NCBI RefSeq assembly: GCF_900107695.1 | Contig: NZ_FNQP01000007.1 | Coordinates: 118,126-182,125, forward strand | DNA length: 64,000 nucleotides | Source of the DNA: Thiothrix caldifontis | Lineage (GTDB): Bacteria; Pseudomonadota; Gammaproteobacteria; Thiotrichales; Thiotrichaceae | Direction: 5' to 3' | In this document: positions 32,913-42,836 of the stretch, piece after piece | Layout: every line of letters starts with the position of its first letter | Position numbering within the stretch: position 1 is the first letter of the stretch | Translations under genes and position numbers: made by a program | The notes under the pieces: model-generated | Told to the model about the DNA's origin: nothing | What the model saw: the letters and a program-made list of their open reading frames with translations, nothing else | Databases searched by the model: none

Positions 32913-34550
32913 CTATTTATCTTCCAATTCCACCACAATCGCCCCGCACGGACATTCCTCCGCGCACAGCCCGCAGCCCTTGCAGTAGTCGTAATTGAAC
33001 GCAAACCGCTTGCCCGCCCCCAGCTTGATCACTGCACTATCCGGGCACACGCCGTAGCAGTTGTCGCACTCGAAGCAGTTGCCACATGACAAACAGCGCC
33101 GTGCTTCAAACAGGGCATTGCTTTCATCCAGCCCGCCCACCACTTCATCGAAAGTGGACTGGCGGCGGATAATGTCCAGCACCGGGCGCACGGTCTTTTC
33201 CGCATCGGCATAATACCAGGTGTTGAGGCGCTCGAAGGTAGCAGGCTCATGCTTGGGCGCAGGCTGGTAAAGCTCGCCACGCAACCACGCATCAATCGCC
33301 CGCGCTGCCTTCTTGCCATGCCCGACCGCCACGGTCACGGTGCGCTCGGAACCCGCCACCATGTCGCCCCCGGCAAACACACCATCATGACTGGTCATCA
33401 TCACTGCGTCGGTTTGCACGCTATCCCACTTCATGGTCAGATTGGGAATGTGTTCCAGCAAGGTCTGTTCCACATTCTGCCCCAACGCCAGCACTACCGA
33501 GTCGGCAGGCAAGGTCTCGAATTCGCCAGTCGGTTGCGGGAAACCTTTCGCGTCCAGCGCCATTTTCTCAATCGTGATGTTGCCTTCCCCGGCTTCGGTG
33601 ATGGTGGAAAGCCACTTCAGTTTCACCCCTTCTTCCAGCGCCTCTTTCACCTCGAAATCGTGCGCAGGCATTTTGTCGCGGGTGCGGCGGTAGACGATGA
33701 TGGATTCTTCCGCCCCCAGCCGCTTGGCAGTACGCGCCACGTCGATAGCCGTATTGCCGCCGCCGTATATCACCACCTTGCGCCCCAGCAAGGGCTGGCT
33801 GTCTTCGACTTCGTGCAGCACGCTGACCGCATCGGTGATGTGGCTGGCATCGCCCGCCGGAATGTAGGCACGTTTCGCAATCCCCGCCCCAATGCCGAGG
33901 AATACCGCGTCGAAACCTTCCGCCGCCTGCATTGCCAACACATCATCCACACGGGTATCGAGGCGCAATTCCACCCCCATGTCCACAATGCGCTGCACTT
34001 CGGCATCCAGCACCTGACGCGGCAAACGGTAGCGCGGAATGCCGTAACGCATCATGCCGCCTGCCGCCGTTTCTGCCTCCACAATGGTCACGCCATGCCC
34101 CATGCGGCGCAAATGGTAGGCAGCGGACAAACCCGCAGGCCCTGAGCCGACTACCAGCACGCGCTTGCCGCTTTCCACCGCAGGTTTGGCAAACGCCCAA
34201 CCCTGTTTCAAGGCTTCATCGCCGAGGAAGCGTTCCACCGCATTGATGCCGACCGCTGCGTCCAGTTGCCCGCGATTACATGCGCCTTCGCAGGGGTGGT
34301 AACACACCCGCCCCATGATCGCAGGCAACGGATTGTTTTCAGTCAAGCTGCGCCACGCCGCTTCGTAATTGCCCGATTCGGCATGGAACAGCCAGTTCTG
34401 GATATTCTCCCCCGCCGGGCAGGTGGCGTTGCAGGGCGGCAAACGGTCAACGTACACCGGGCGTTTGCTGCGCCACGAGCCGGTATGGTTGGCAAGGCTG
34501 GTATTCCTGTCCAGCGTGATGGCGAACGGTTTTTCGATCTGCGTACTCAT
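32913..34550 (-). CDS. GltD-like FAD/NAD(P)-dependent oxidoreductase fused to a two-[4Fe-4S] ferredoxin domain
   Basis: 545 residues. The N-terminal Fe-S region (CNATCPAGENIQ, CYHPCEGACNRG), FAD-binding VVGSGPAGLSAAYHL (about 130), NAD(P)H-binding YGGGNTAIDVARTAKRLG (about 260) and the C-terminal FAGGDMV resemble the glutamate synthase small subunit. The last 110 residues add CLSCGNCFECDNCYGVCPD and CKGCGLCAEECPCGAI, a ferredoxin with two clusters like the delta subunit of pyruvate:ferredoxin oxidoreductase. Its ATG overlaps the porB stop (ATGA), so it is part of the por operon and probably passes electrons between the oxidoreductase and NAD(P). A broken copy of its 3' end lies at 27021. Confidence 0.85.
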   Translation of the reverse strand: MSTQIEKPFAITLDRNTSLANHTGSWRSKRPVYVDRLPPCNATCPAGENIQNWLFHAESGNYEAAWRSLTENNPLPAIMGRVCYHPCEGACNRGQLDAAVGINAVERFLGDEALKQGWAFAKPAVESGKRVLVVGSGPAGLSAAYHLRRMGHGVTIVEAETAAGGMMRYGIPRYRLPRQVLDAEVQRIVDMGVELRLDTRVDDVLAMQAAEGFDAVFLGIGAGIAKRAYIPAGDASHITDAVSVLHEVEDSQPLLGRKVVIYGGGNTAIDVARTAKRLGAEESIIVYRRTRDKMPAHDFEVKEALEEGVKLKWLSTITEAGEGNITIEKMALDAKGFPQPTGEFETLPADSVVLALGQNVEQTLLEHIPNLTMKWDSVQTDAVMMTSHDGVFAGGDMVAGSERTVTVAVGHGKKAARAIDAWLRGELYQPAPKHEPATFERLNTWYYADAEKTVRPVLDIIRRQSTFDEVVGGLDESNALFEARRCLSCGNCFECDNCYGVCPDSAVIKLGAGKRFAFNYDYCKGCGLCAEECPCGAIVVELEDK

Positions 34551-35551
34551 ACGGCAGCCCCCCTCTTTTCCAACAGTTTGAAGCGGCGGATATTGCGGTC
34601 GGCAATCGCCTGCAATTGCGCAATCACTTCCACTTGTTTGGGATTGCGGAACAAATGCGCGAAACGTTTTTGCAACTTCAAATAATCTTCCACCGGCACT
34701 TGCTCGCGGATGGCGCGATGTCCGGTAATTTCGCCGTGTTCTGCTTCAAACACCGGGAACAGGCCGGACTCAATCGCCAGCCGTGCCAGTTTGATGGTAT
34801 GCGCCGGATCTGCACCCCAGCCCAATGGGCAAGGCACATGGATGTGGATGTAACGCGCCCCGTGAATGCTCATCGCCTTGGTGACTTTCGCTTCCAGATC
34901 GCGCAAATCGGCGACGGAGGCGGTCGCCACGTAGGGGATTTCATGCGCCATCGCAATCAGCGGCACGCTCTTGCCCTTGCCGAACACATTACCGTTGGGG
35001 TGTTGCCCAACCGGCACGGTGGTGGCAGTGCGGGCAGCAGGCGGGGTGGCGGACGAGCGTTGCACCCCGGTATTCATGTAGGCTTCGTTGTCGTAGCAGA
35101 TGTACAGCACGTCATCATTGCGCTCAAACATCCCCGACAGGCAACCGAAACCGATGTCAGTGGTGCCACCGTCGCCGCCTTGCGCCAGTACGCGGGTTTT
35201 CGTCCCCTTGACCCGCTGCGCCGCCGCCACGCCGGTAGCGACCGCAGCGGTATTGCCGAACAGCGAATGTATCCACGGCAATTGCCAGGATGATTCCGGG
35301 TACGGAGTGGAAAAGACTTCGAGGCAGCCGGTAGCGTTGCAGGCAATCAGGTCATTGCCCGCCGCCCGCATCGCTGCGTCCACCGCAAAACGTGCGCCCA
35401 GCGCTTCGCCGCAGCCCTGACAGGCGCGATGCCCGGAATTGAGCGCGTTGGTGCGCTGCATCCCCGCCTGCACGCTGCGTTCAGCTTCAGACAGCAGACG
35501 GTTGCCGACGGTGAAAGTGTCGGTCTGGTAAAACTTGATGGTGGTTTCCAT
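34547..35551 (-). CDS. porB: 2-oxoacid (pyruvate):ferredoxin oxidoreductase, beta subunit
   Basis: 334 residues from the ATG at 35551, which has AGGAGA 9 bases upstream; a longer open frame upstream is an artefact in the porA antisense frame. It holds the cluster-binding HRACQGCGEALGARF and later Cys residues (ACNATGC), and the thiamine diphosphate motif QGGDGGTTDIGFGCLSG followed by YDNEAYMNTG. The beta subunit binds TPP and a [4Fe-4S] cluster. It lies 13 bases after porA and overlaps the following oxidoreductase gene by 4 bases. Pyruvate is the likeliest substrate, but 2-oxoglutarate or 2-oxoisovalerate cannot be excluded. Confidence 0.88.
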   Translation of the reverse strand: METTIKFYQTDTFTVGNRLLSEAERSVQAGMQRTNALNSGHRACQGCGEALGARFAVDAAMRAAGNDLIACNATGCLEVFSTPYPESSWQLPWIHSLFGNTAAVATGVAAAQRVKGTKTRVLAQGGDGGTTDIGFGCLSGMFERNDDVLYICYDNEAYMNTGVQRSSATPPAARTATTVPVGQHPNGNVFGKGKSVPLIAMAHEIPYVATASVADLRDLEAKVTKAMSIHGARYIHIHVPCPLGWGADPAHTIKLARLAIESGLFPVFEAEHGEITGHRAIREQVPVEDYLKLQKRFAHLFRNPKQVEVIAQLQAIADRNIRRFKLLEKRGAAV

Positions 35552-35564
35552 TATTGTTGTTCTC

Positions 35565-36818
35565 CTAGCGAATCTGACTGGCGACAGTGCCGACACTGTG
35601 CAGGATGTTTTCCGCAATCGGCCCGGAACGGCGTCCGGCTTCCATGCGTGCGATTTCCTCATGGACGACATCGTGCTTGAGGTCGAGGAATTCCAGCCGT
35701 TCCAGATGGCCTGCGTCGGCACGGTGGAACAGCTTGCGCAGGGAATCTCGGGTAATCGGTCTGCCGCCCAAGCCTGCCACCACGGTATGCACCGGCTTGT
35801 GCAAGCCTGCCACCGCCATCTGCACGTCGGTGGCAACGATGCCGCCGATGCCGAGCGCGAGGGATTTTTCCACCACCACGATACGTTTGGCGTGTTCCAG
35901 CGCATTGCGTACTGCCTTGTGCGGAAACGGGCGGTACGTGCAAATCGCCAGCGAGCCGATCGACATGCCTGCCTCACGCAACTCATCCACCACATCCTTG
36001 ATCGTGCCGTTGACCGAACCGAGGGCGACCACAATGGTGTCGGCGTCTTCGCTGCGGTACGGCTTGATCAGGCCGCCGGAATCGCGCCCGAATTGCTCCT
36101 GAAAGGCTTCCGCCAGTTCCGGGATCAGCCCCAGTGCCTGCATCTGCTTGTAATGGGCGAGGTAGCGCACTTCCATGAAGGCTTCCGGCCCGACCATCGC
36201 GCCGATAGTGACGGGGTGGATCGGATCAAGGAGTTGGCGCGGCTCGAACGGTGGCAGGTAAGCATCGACCTGTTCCTGCGCAGGAATATCTACCCGCTCG
36301 TAGGCATGGGTGAGGATAAAACCATCCACGCATACCATTACCGGCACTGAAAGTTCTTCCGCCAGCCGGAAAGCCTGGATATGCAAATCGGCGGCTTCCT
36401 GATTGGTTTCGGCGTAGAGCTGAATCCAGCCGGAATCGCGCATCGACAGGCTGTCTTGATGGTCGTTCCATATATTGATCGGCGCACCGATAGCGCGGTT
36501 GCCAATGGTCATCACGATGGGCAAACCAAGGCCGGATGCGTTGTAAACCGCTTCCGCCATGAACAGCAAACCTTGGCTGGCCGTGGCAGTGTAGGAGCGT
36601 GCTCCGGCAGCACTTGCACCGATAGCGACTGACAGCGCGGCGAATTCGGATTCTACATTGATGAATTCACACGGGCTAATCTCGCCCCGATCCACCATTT
36701 GCCCCAAGCCTTCGACAATGTGGGTCTGCGGGGTAATGGGGTAGGCGCAAATCACTTCCGGGCGGCACAGGCCGATGGCTTCGGCGATGGCTTGGGAGCC
36801 TTCGATCTGTTTCAGCAT
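35565..36818 (-). CDS. porA: 2-oxoacid (pyruvate):ferredoxin oxidoreductase, alpha subunit
   Basis: 417 residues, the usual length. N-terminal pyrimidine-binding domain of the transketolase type with CAYPITPQTHIVEGL, FINVESEFAALSVAIGASAAGAR and TATASQGLLFMAEAVYNASGLGLPIVM, then the domain II region with IVVALGSVNGTIKDVVDELRE and a C-terminal GLGGRPIT. GGGAGGAAA precedes the ATG, and the start overlaps the last 7 bases of porG. Together with the beta and gamma subunits it catalyses reversible CoA-dependent decarboxylation of a 2-oxoacid with ferredoxin. Confidence 0.9.
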   Translation of the reverse strand: MLKQIEGSQAIAEAIGLCRPEVICAYPITPQTHIVEGLGQMVDRGEISPCEFINVESEFAALSVAIGASAAGARSYTATASQGLLFMAEAVYNASGLGLPIVMTIGNRAIGAPINIWNDHQDSLSMRDSGWIQLYAETNQEAADLHIQAFRLAEELSVPVMVCVDGFILTHAYERVDIPAQEQVDAYLPPFEPRQLLDPIHPVTIGAMVGPEAFMEVRYLAHYKQMQALGLIPELAEAFQEQFGRDSGGLIKPYRSEDADTIVVALGSVNGTIKDVVDELREAGMSIGSLAICTYRPFPHKAVRNALEHAKRIVVVEKSLALGIGGIVATDVQMAVAGLHKPVHTVVAGLGGRPITRDSLRKLFHRADAGHLERLEFLDLKHDVVHEEIARMEAGRRSGPIAENILHSVGTVASQIR

Positions 36819-37393
36819 GGGTTTCCTCCCTGTAAGGTGGCCTGCACTTGGGCAAAGGCGGCTTGCGCAGCGGCGATGTTCTGTTCGGCAATCTTGCCGC
36901 TGAATTTTTGGCGGATGGCGGCTTGCAACGCTTCCATCTGGATCAGCCCTGTGAGCGCAGCGAAACCACCCAGCAAGGCGGCATTGGGCAACGGACGACC
37001 GACGTACTTGAGAGCCAGTTCGCTGGCGGGAATGACGCTGATGCGTTCGCCGGGATGCGTTTGCAAGAAGGTGTCCAGCCCCAGTTCACTTAGCGAATGG
37101 TTGGAATTGATGAGGATGTAACCGCGTTCCGCCAGCCCTTCAAACAGGTTGACCTGATGCAGCAGACCGGGGTCTTGAATGATCAGCGCGTCGGGGGTGA
37201 GGACGGGTTCACGCAGGCGGATTTCCTTATCGTCAATACGGCAAAATGCCATGACAGGTGCGCCCATGCGCTCGGAGCCGAAGCTGGGGAAGGCTTGCGA
37301 ATGTTTGCCTTCGACAAAGGCAGCGATGGAGAGCATTTCGGCGGCAGTGACAACGCCTTGCCCACCACGCCCGTGGATTCTGACTTGAAACAT
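36812..37393 (-). CDS. porG: 2-oxoacid (pyruvate):ferredoxin oxidoreductase, gamma subunit
   Basis: 193 residues of the typical gamma-subunit pattern: the opening RIHGRGGQGVVTAAEMLSIAA, then AFPSFGSERMGAPVMAFCRID and ILINSNHSL. This is the first gene of a four-gene operon (gamma, alpha, beta, GltD-ferredoxin), transcribed leftwards, with AAGGGAG ahead of the ATG. A separate delta-type ferredoxin gene is absent; that role is probably filled by the ferredoxin domain of the last gene. Confidence 0.9.
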   Translation of the reverse strand: MFQVRIHGRGGQGVVTAAEMLSIAAFVEGKHSQAFPSFGSERMGAPVMAFCRIDDKEIRLREPVLTPDALIIQDPGLLHQVNLFEGLAERGYILINSNHSLSELGLDTFLQTHPGERISVIPASELALKYVGRPLPNAALLGGFAALTGLIQMEALQAAIRQKFSGKIAEQNIAAAQAAFAQVQATLQGGNPC

Positions 37394-37503
37394 GTGGTAC
37401 TCCCTTCTAGCGAAGATGAAAGCGTATTTCTTATCTCTTATGCGCCGTCATCCTAGCAGCTTTGGAGGAAGCTTTACTTGATGGAAGTCGGGAAAACGCC
37501 CAT

Positions 37504-37740
37504 TCAGCTCTTCACACCACCACCAAACTTACCAAATAGCTCCATCCACTGCTTAAACACATCGGTATTTCCCGCAACACCCGGCTTGAAAAATACCATC
37601 GGATCGAAACCTTCTGCACCCTCCTGCATTTTTTTCAGCATTTGTGCCATGACTTCGCGATTGAATTCCTGCACATCTGGCAGCCCCATGACACGACGCA
37701 GTTCTTCTGGCGTCATATCGACATTGACGGTGATATTCAT
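37504..37740 (-). CDS. Small conserved protein resembling DUF6489
   Basis: 78 residues: MNITVNVDMTPEELRRVMG, then LPDVQEFNREVMAQMLKKMQEG and a hydrophobic, Phe-rich end. The opening (a short strand, TPEE, helix, GLPDV) resembles small DUF6489-type proteins of proteobacteria. It is soluble, with an amphipathic helix in the middle. Function unknown. It lies 110 bases from the por operon on the same strand and may be separately transcribed. AGGGAG lies ahead of the ATG. Confidence 0.65.
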   Translation of the reverse strand: MNITVNVDMTPEELRRVMGLPDVQEFNREVMAQMLKKMQEGAEGFDPMVFFKPGVAGNTDVFKQWMELFGKFGGGVKS

Positions 37741-37844
37741 GGTTTACTCCCTCTTGTTGCAATGCACTCATTTTGCCACAAATTCGTTTATCGGGTTTAT
37801 ATTGCCTATAATCAGCTAAACCCTTGCAAAGGAATCGGGCAATC

Positions 37845-39644
37845 ATGGCTGAACCAACCCCTGCTGAGTTACCGGTGTGGCGTTTGCGACTCCAAACGCT
37901 ACAACACTACGGACAAGCGCTACTGCTTCGCTCACTTGATGTCATGCGCTTGCTGACGGAACGCATTATGGGGTTTTTGCGCCTGTTTGCCACACTGGGC
38001 TTGCTGTTGATTGTACTGTTTGTGGTGTACAAAGCGGTAGAAAGTTCGCAACTGGTATTGGTCAAGCCCTTTGCAGTGCCTAAAAGCATGACGGATCGCC
38101 ATTCGGATGCCGGACGGGTAATTGCCAATGCGCTGAAACAGGAGTTATTGCTGGCTGAAGCCGATATTTACACCACCGTCAAACGCACGAGCCGTAATGG
38201 CAAGGTCACAATCGACACCGTAACCGGCAATACCGAAGATTATTTACTGGGTGCAAGCATTAAATTACCGGAGACGGGGATTTCCATCAACGATGTGGTG
38301 GAATTCATTGCCAGCTTGTTCGGGCGGCGCAATATTACTGGCACGGTTTACCAGGATCAGGGCAAGCTGTTTCTGCAAGTTGAGCTGGAAGGACGCATCT
38401 TTGGTTTTGAACGTAACCTCGGTACACGCGACCCGAATGCCTTGAACATGGATTTGCTGAGTGAAATGTTGCGTGAAAGCCGTCAGCGCTTGTTAAGTGT
38501 CGCTTCGGAAAGTCATAACCTGTATTACTATTGCAGTGGGGAGGCGGATGCCAGTGAGCACCCTGATAGCCAATTGGGACAATGGTTTGAGTATTGTTCA
38601 CGCCTGCAAAGCAGCCAGATTACCCCGGAAAGTTTGGGACAATTGTTAGCCGAATTGCATTCTGCCCGATTACACAATATCGCGGGCAATAATGACACGC
38701 TGCGGCATATTCTTGGGCAAATCACGGGCAATGCCTTGGATAAGACCCAGCTCTTATGCCCGGATTATGCCATTACCAAGGTTTGCGAAGCCTCTGCCAC
38801 ACCGGAAATGGCGCAAATCGCAGTGCGTATCCCTGAGCCGAAGCGTGCACCTGCGGTGGCTCCGCTTGCCTTTCCCGCGCTACCCGATGCCAGTGACTTC
38901 CAAGCAGACAGTTTGACGATGCGCAGCATGGTGCTGGTCACACCCCAGATAGCCTTACCTTCTGTCAAAGCCTTGCAAGCGGACTGTGCCGCCAAACCGC
39001 CAGCCAAACCACAAGAGATTCTCGGCTCCAACCGTACCGAAGGCGATGCGACGTTGCTATTCAATAACAACCGCCCGATTCAAGCCGTGGAGAAATACGC
39101 GCAAGCCATCGAACAACACTGCGGCAATGTGTTTGCCTGGGCAAACTTGGGCGTGGTGTTGATGTCAGTTGAACCACCATTACGCAGTATTGAGGAAGCA
39201 CAAAGCGCGTTGGAACAGGCGGTCAGCCTCAACAACCGCATCGACTGGATACAAAACAACCTGTGCATTGCACGTGCGTGGGCGGCTCCGCTGGAAACAT
39301 TGCCCACCATGATCGCCAATGAAGCCTGTAATGCAGCACGCACTTTAAACCCTGCCAACAAGGTGATTCTCGACAAACAGTTTTACCTGGCCTTGGCTGA
39401 GCGTTACGTCATGGAAGGGCAATACGATACAGCGGCTGACACCTACAAAGCAGCCTTGAGTGCAGATAGGAAACGGGATTGCAACACCAGCAAAGCCATC
39501 GAGAAACTGGCATTATTGGAAATAGAGCACGGCATCGCGGGGGGAAAGCAGGCGGCTTGCGAAATTTTACAAGACGCCTTGCCCTTACCGGGCGGGAAGA
39601 TCAGCGCGTGTGAAGCACAACTTGCTGCTTTCCAATGCCCATAG
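37845..39644 (+). CDS. Membrane-anchored TPR-containing protein of unknown function
   Basis: 599 residues from the ATG at 37845 (AAAGGA 11 bases upstream). One membrane helix near residues 42-62 (LFATLGLLLIVLFVVYKAV) anchors a large, probably periplasmic part. The region 75-215 (KPFAVPKSMTDRHSDAGRVIANALKQELL and LLGASIKLPETGISINDVVEFI) has no family I recognise. The C-terminal third has tetratricopeptide-like helices (AVEKYAQAIEQHCGNVFAWANLG, then ALEQAVSLN). The stop lies 4 bases from that of the convergent ABC-F gene. Confidence 0.7.
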   Translation: MAEPTPAELPVWRLRLQTLQHYGQALLLRSLDVMRLLTERIMGFLRLFATLGLLLIVLFVVYKAVESSQLVLVKPFAVPKSMTDRHSDAGRVIANALKQELLLAEADIYTTVKRTSRNGKVTIDTVTGNTEDYLLGASIKLPETGISINDVVEFIASLFGRRNITGTVYQDQGKLFLQVELEGRIFGFERNLGTRDPNALNMDLLSEMLRESRQRLLSVASESHNLYYYCSGEADASEHPDSQLGQWFEYCSRLQSSQITPESLGQLLAELHSARLHNIAGNNDTLRHILGQITGNALDKTQLLCPDYAITKVCEASATPEMAQIAVRIPEPKRAPAVAPLAFPALPDASDFQADSLTMRSMVLVTPQIALPSVKALQADCAAKPPAKPQEILGSNRTEGDATLLFNNNRPIQAVEKYAQAIEQHCGNVFAWANLGVVLMSVEPPLRSIEEAQSALEQAVSLNNRIDWIQNNLCIARAWAAPLETLPTMIANEACNAARTLNPANKVILDKQFYLALAERYVMEGQYDTAADTYKAALSADRKRDCNTSKAIEKLALLEIEHGIAGGKQAACEILQDALPLPGGKISACEAQLAAFQCP

Positions 39645-39648
39645 ATGC

Positions 39649-41271
39649 TTATTCCAAGCCTTGGCTGCTGAGGTATTCGTCGTAAGTCCCTCGATAATCC
39701 ACAATCGTGCCGTTGCCCTTTACGTCGAAAATGCGCGTTGCCAAGGAGCCAACGAACACGCGGTCATGCGACACGAACAGCAGTGTGCCGTCGTATTTGT
39801 CGAGTGCACCGTTGAGGGATTCGATGGATTCCATGTCTAAGTGGTTGGTGGGTTCGTCCATCAGCATCACGTTAGTCCGGGAGAGCATCATGCGTCCGAA
39901 GATCATGCGGCCTTTCTCGCCACCCGACAGCACCCGTACCGGCTTTTTCACGGTATCACCGCCGAATAGCAAGCGTCCAAGTGTGCCACGGTTTTGGGTT
40001 TCTGCATCTTCACCTTCGTAGCCGCTTTTGCGCACGTAGTCCGCCATCCATTCGGTAAGGGACTTGTCGCTCTTAAACTCGTCTTCGTGGTCTTGTTCAT
40101 AGGTGGAAATGCGCACTTTCTCCGCCCACTTGATACTGCCTTTTTGCGGCTGCAACTGGCCTTCGAGCAGTTTGAGCAGCGTGGTTTTACCCACACCGTT
40201 TTCACCGATAATACCGACTTTCTCACCTGCTTCGATGGTGAAGCTGAAATTATTGATTAGCGGCTTTTCCATGCCCTCATAGGCAAAGGTGAGGTTTTCA
40301 ACTTCCACGGCGAAACGGTGCAGGCGTTCTTTTTCATCATACTCGAAGCGAATCCACGGGTATTGACGGCTGGAAGGCTTGATGTCTTCCGGCTTGAGCT
40401 TGTCGATCAGCTTGCGGCGGCTGGTAGCCTGCTTGGCTTTGGATTTGTTGGCAGAGAAACGCCGCACGAAATCCTGTAATTCGGCAATGCGTTCTTTGGC
40501 CTTGGCGTTAGCATTGGCTTGACGTTCACGCGCTTGGGTGGAAGCTTCCATGAAATCATCGTAGTTGCCAGGGTAAATCTGGATTTTGCCGAAGTCTAAA
40601 TCCGCCGTGTGGGTACATACTTGGTTCAAAAAGTGGCGGTCATGCGAGATAATGATCATGGTGGAATCACGGTTATTGAGCGTTTCTTCCAACCAGCGGA
40701 TGGTATTGATGTCAAGGTTGTTGGTCGGTTCGTCCAACAACAAAATGTCGGGGTTAGCGAACAGGGCTTGGCACAGCAGTACCCGCAATTTCCAGCCGGG
40801 GGCAACTTGGCTCATTGGGCCGTTGTGCTGTTCGATGGGGATGCCGACCGCCAGCAGCAATTCACCGGCACGCGATTCGGCGGTGTAGCCATCCATTTCC
40901 GCGAACTGACCTTCGAGTTCCGCCGCTTTCATGTAATCGTCTTCGGTGGCGTCAGGGTTAGCGTAGATCGCGTCTTTTTCCGACATGACCTTCCACATTT
41001 CCGCGTGCCCCATCAGCACCACGTCGAGTACGCGCACGTCTTCAAAGCCGAACTGGTCTTGGCGCAAATACGCCATGCGTTCGTTGGGGTCTTTGGAAAC
41101 GTTACCGTGGGTCGGTTCTTGCAGCCCACAGAGGATTTTCATGAACGTGGACTTGCCCGCGCCATTCGCGCCAATCAAGCCGTAGCGGTTGCCGTCACCG
41201 AATTTGACGGAAACGTTATCGAATAGCGGTTTAGCACCGAACTGGATGGTGACATTGGCAGCAACTAGCAC
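39649..41271 (-). CDS. ybiT: ABC-F family ATPase, YbiT-like
   Basis: 540 residues from a GTG at 41271 with AGAGGA 7 bases upstream; the opening [25 protein letters not shown] matches the family start, so the longer open frame is not used. There are two ATPase domains ([12 protein letters not shown] and [12 protein letters not shown]) without membrane helices, joined by a linker rich in charged residues. The first signature is the YbiT-type [11 protein letters not shown]; the second is [13 protein letters not shown] proteins act on the ribosomal E site in translation control. It is downstream of the TSUP exporter on the same strand with 74 bases between. Confidence 0.9.
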   Translation of the reverse strand: MLVAANVTIQFGAKPLFDNVSVKFGDGNRYGLIGANGAGKSTFMKILCGLQEPTHGNVSKDPNERMAYLRQDQFGFEDVRVLDVVLMGHAEMWKVMSEKDAIYANPDATEDDYMKAAELEGQFAEMDGYTAESRAGELLLAVGIPIEQHNGPMSQVAPGWKLRVLLCQALFANPDILLLDEPTNNLDINTIRWLEETLNNRDSTMIIISHDRHFLNQVCTHTADLDFGKIQIYPGNYDDFMEASTQARERQANANAKAKERIAELQDFVRRFSANKSKAKQATSRRKLIDKLKPEDIKPSSRQYPWIRFEYDEKERLHRFAVEVENLTFAYEGMEKPLINNFSFTIEAGEKVGIIGENGVGKTTLLKLLEGQLQPQKGSIKWAEKVRISTYEQDHEDEFKSDKSLTEWMADYVRKSGYEGEDAETQNRGTLGRLLFGGDTVKKPVRVLSGGEKGRMIFGRMMLSRTNVMLMDEPTNHLDMESIESLNGALDKYDGTLLFVSHDRVFVGSLATRIFDVKGNGTIVDYRGTYDEYLSSQGLE

Positions 41272-41345
41272 TGGAAATCCTCTTGAAATCTGATTGGGCG
41301 TGATGGGGGGGTACTGTAGCATTTTCTGATATTCCGAACCATGGT

Positions 41346-42146
41346 TCACAGTACCGAATGCAACATCTTCGCACTCAACAACACCAGCAATACCGCAAAC
41401 ACTTTTTTCAACATGGCAATGGGTAGTGTATGCGCTAAATTTGCCCCCAGCCGTGTGGTAAAAAAGCTGGTCAGCGCAATCAACACCACCGCAGGCCAAT
41501 ACACAAACCCAATAGTATGTTCCGGCAAACCCGCCTGTCCCCAACCATTGATGAGGTAGCCTAACGTCCCTGCGACGGCAATCGGAAACCCAATCCCCGC
41601 CGAGGTGGCAATAGCTTTACGCACATCGACATTGCACCACATCATGTAGGGCACGGATAATGAGCCGCCGCCAATCGCCACCAGTGCAGAAACACCGCCA
41701 ATCACCAGTCCTGCCAGCGACAAACCTGCCATCCCCGGCAATTCCCGGTGGGGTTTGGGTTTGATATTCAACCACATTTGCAGTGCAACATACGCCATGA
41801 ATACGGCAAAGAAAATCGCCAAGCCACGTGTTGATAAGACCGCAGCTAGAAACGTAGCAGCAAAGGTTCCCTGCAAAATCCCCGGTGTAATCTGTTGCAC
41901 CACCGACCATTGCACCGCTTGTTTGGCATGATGCGCCCGCATACTGGATAACGCGGTAGGGACAATCGCCGCCATGGAGGTCGCCAAGGCCACGTGAACA
42001 ACATGTTCCGCCGGAAAACCTTGCGCCACAAACAAAGCGGTCAGCACCGGAACCATAATGCCACCACCGCCGATACCGAGTAGCCCCGCCGCAAAACCCA
42101 CCACCAAACCCAGTGCCAGAAATGAAACCAGCAATTGCCATTCCAC
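41346..42146 (-). CDS. TSUP/TauE-SafE family membrane exporter
   Basis: 266 residues from a GTG start at 42146 (GGAGA 8 bases upstream). About eight membrane helices, with the repeated family motif [15 protein letters not shown] in the first half and [15 protein letters not shown] in the second. TSUP carriers export sulfite, sulfoacetate or other organosulfur anions; in a sulfur oxidiser a role in sulfur-compound transport is reasonable but not shown. It starts divergently from the metallo-beta-lactamase gene with 45 bases between start codons. Confidence 0.88.
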   Translation of the reverse strand: MEWQLLVSFLALGLVVGFAAGLLGIGGGGIMVPVLTALFVAQGFPAEHVVHVALATSMAAIVPTALSSMRAHHAKQAVQWSVVQQITPGILQGTFAATFLAAVLSTRGLAIFFAVFMAYVALQMWLNIKPKPHRELPGMAGLSLAGLVIGGVSALVAIGGGSLSVPYMMWCNVDVRKAIATSAGIGFPIAVAGTLGYLINGWGQAGLPEHTIGFVYWPAVVLIALTSFFTTRLGANLAHTLPIAMLKKVFAVLLVLLSAKMLHSVL

Positions 42147-42191
42147 GGTATAATCTCCGCCATTGTAAATCTTCAAACTCAGGGCAACTTT

Positions 42192-42821
42192 ATGCAATAT
42201 CTCACTATCCCTGTCACGGCTTTTCAGCAAAATTGCAGCATTATCTGGTGTGAAACCACGCGGGAATGTGCCTTTGTCGACCCCGGCGGCGATACCGATA
42301 CCTTGATAGCAGCCGTTACAAAACACCACTTGAAACCTACCGGTGTGTTTCTAACTCATGCACATCTGGATCATGTGGGGGGAACAATGGGGTTGGCAAA
42401 GCATTATGGTATTCCCATTTCCGGCCCCCATGAGGCTGACAAGTATTGGCTAGACGCTTTGCCCGTGCAAGCTAAGCAATTTGGCTTACCCCATTGTGAG
42501 GCATTTTTGCCAGATGTGTGGTTACATGATGGCGACACCTTAAACGTAGGACAACAAACGCTCAAGGTGTTACATACCCCCGGACACACCCCCGGTCATG
42601 TCGTATTGTTCCATCAAGAGAGTCGCGTGGTTTTTGTTGGTGATGTGTTATTTAACGGCTCGATTGGGCGCAGCGACTTTCCGGGGGGGAACCATCAGCA
42701 GCTAATGGAGTCTATAAAGGCTAAGTTGTGGTTATTGGGGGATGATGTTATCGTCATTCCCGGTCATGGGCCGAACACAACAATCGGTCATGAACGCCGA
42801 CACAACCCCTTTATCCGATAA
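42192..42821 (+). CDS. Metallo-beta-lactamase-fold hydrolase, YcbL/glyoxalase II-like
   Basis: 209 residues from the ATG at 42192. Metal motif THAHLDHVGG, then LHTPGHTPGHVVLFH, VFVGDVLFNGSIGRSD and IPGHGPNTTIGHE supply the His/Asp ligands of a two-metal site. Size and motifs match YcbL, a small relative of hydroxyacylglutathione hydrolase (glyoxalase II) without its C-terminal helical domain. A role in thioester hydrolysis is likely, but persulfide dioxygenases have a related fold. The gene that follows begins 15 bases later. Confidence 0.87.
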   Translation: MQYLTIPVTAFQQNCSIIWCETTRECAFVDPGGDTDTLIAAVTKHHLKPTGVFLTHAHLDHVGGTMGLAKHYGIPISGPHEADKYWLDALPVQAKQFGLPHCEAFLPDVWLHDGDTLNVGQQTLKVLHTPGHTPGHVVLFHQESRVVFVGDVLFNGSIGRSDFPGGNHQQLMESIKAKLWLLGDDVIVIPGHGPNTTIGHERRHNPFIR

Positions 42822-42836
42822 TGCGAGGACGGTAAA

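Noticed and set aside
33249-34145. A 298-codon plus-strand frame opposite the GltD-ferredoxin gene
   Set aside because: Long antisense frames are common opposite GC-rich genes; the product is His/Arg-rich and has no recognisable domain.
35552-36034. A 160-codon upstream extension of porB
   Set aside because: It lies in a wrong frame within porA, is Arg/Trp/Ser-rich and the strong ribosome-binding site is at 35551.
41272-41544. A 91-residue N-terminal extension of the ABC-F gene
   Set aside because: It overlaps the TSUP gene and does not resemble ABC-F proteins; the GTG at 41271 has a good ribosome-binding site and gives the family start.
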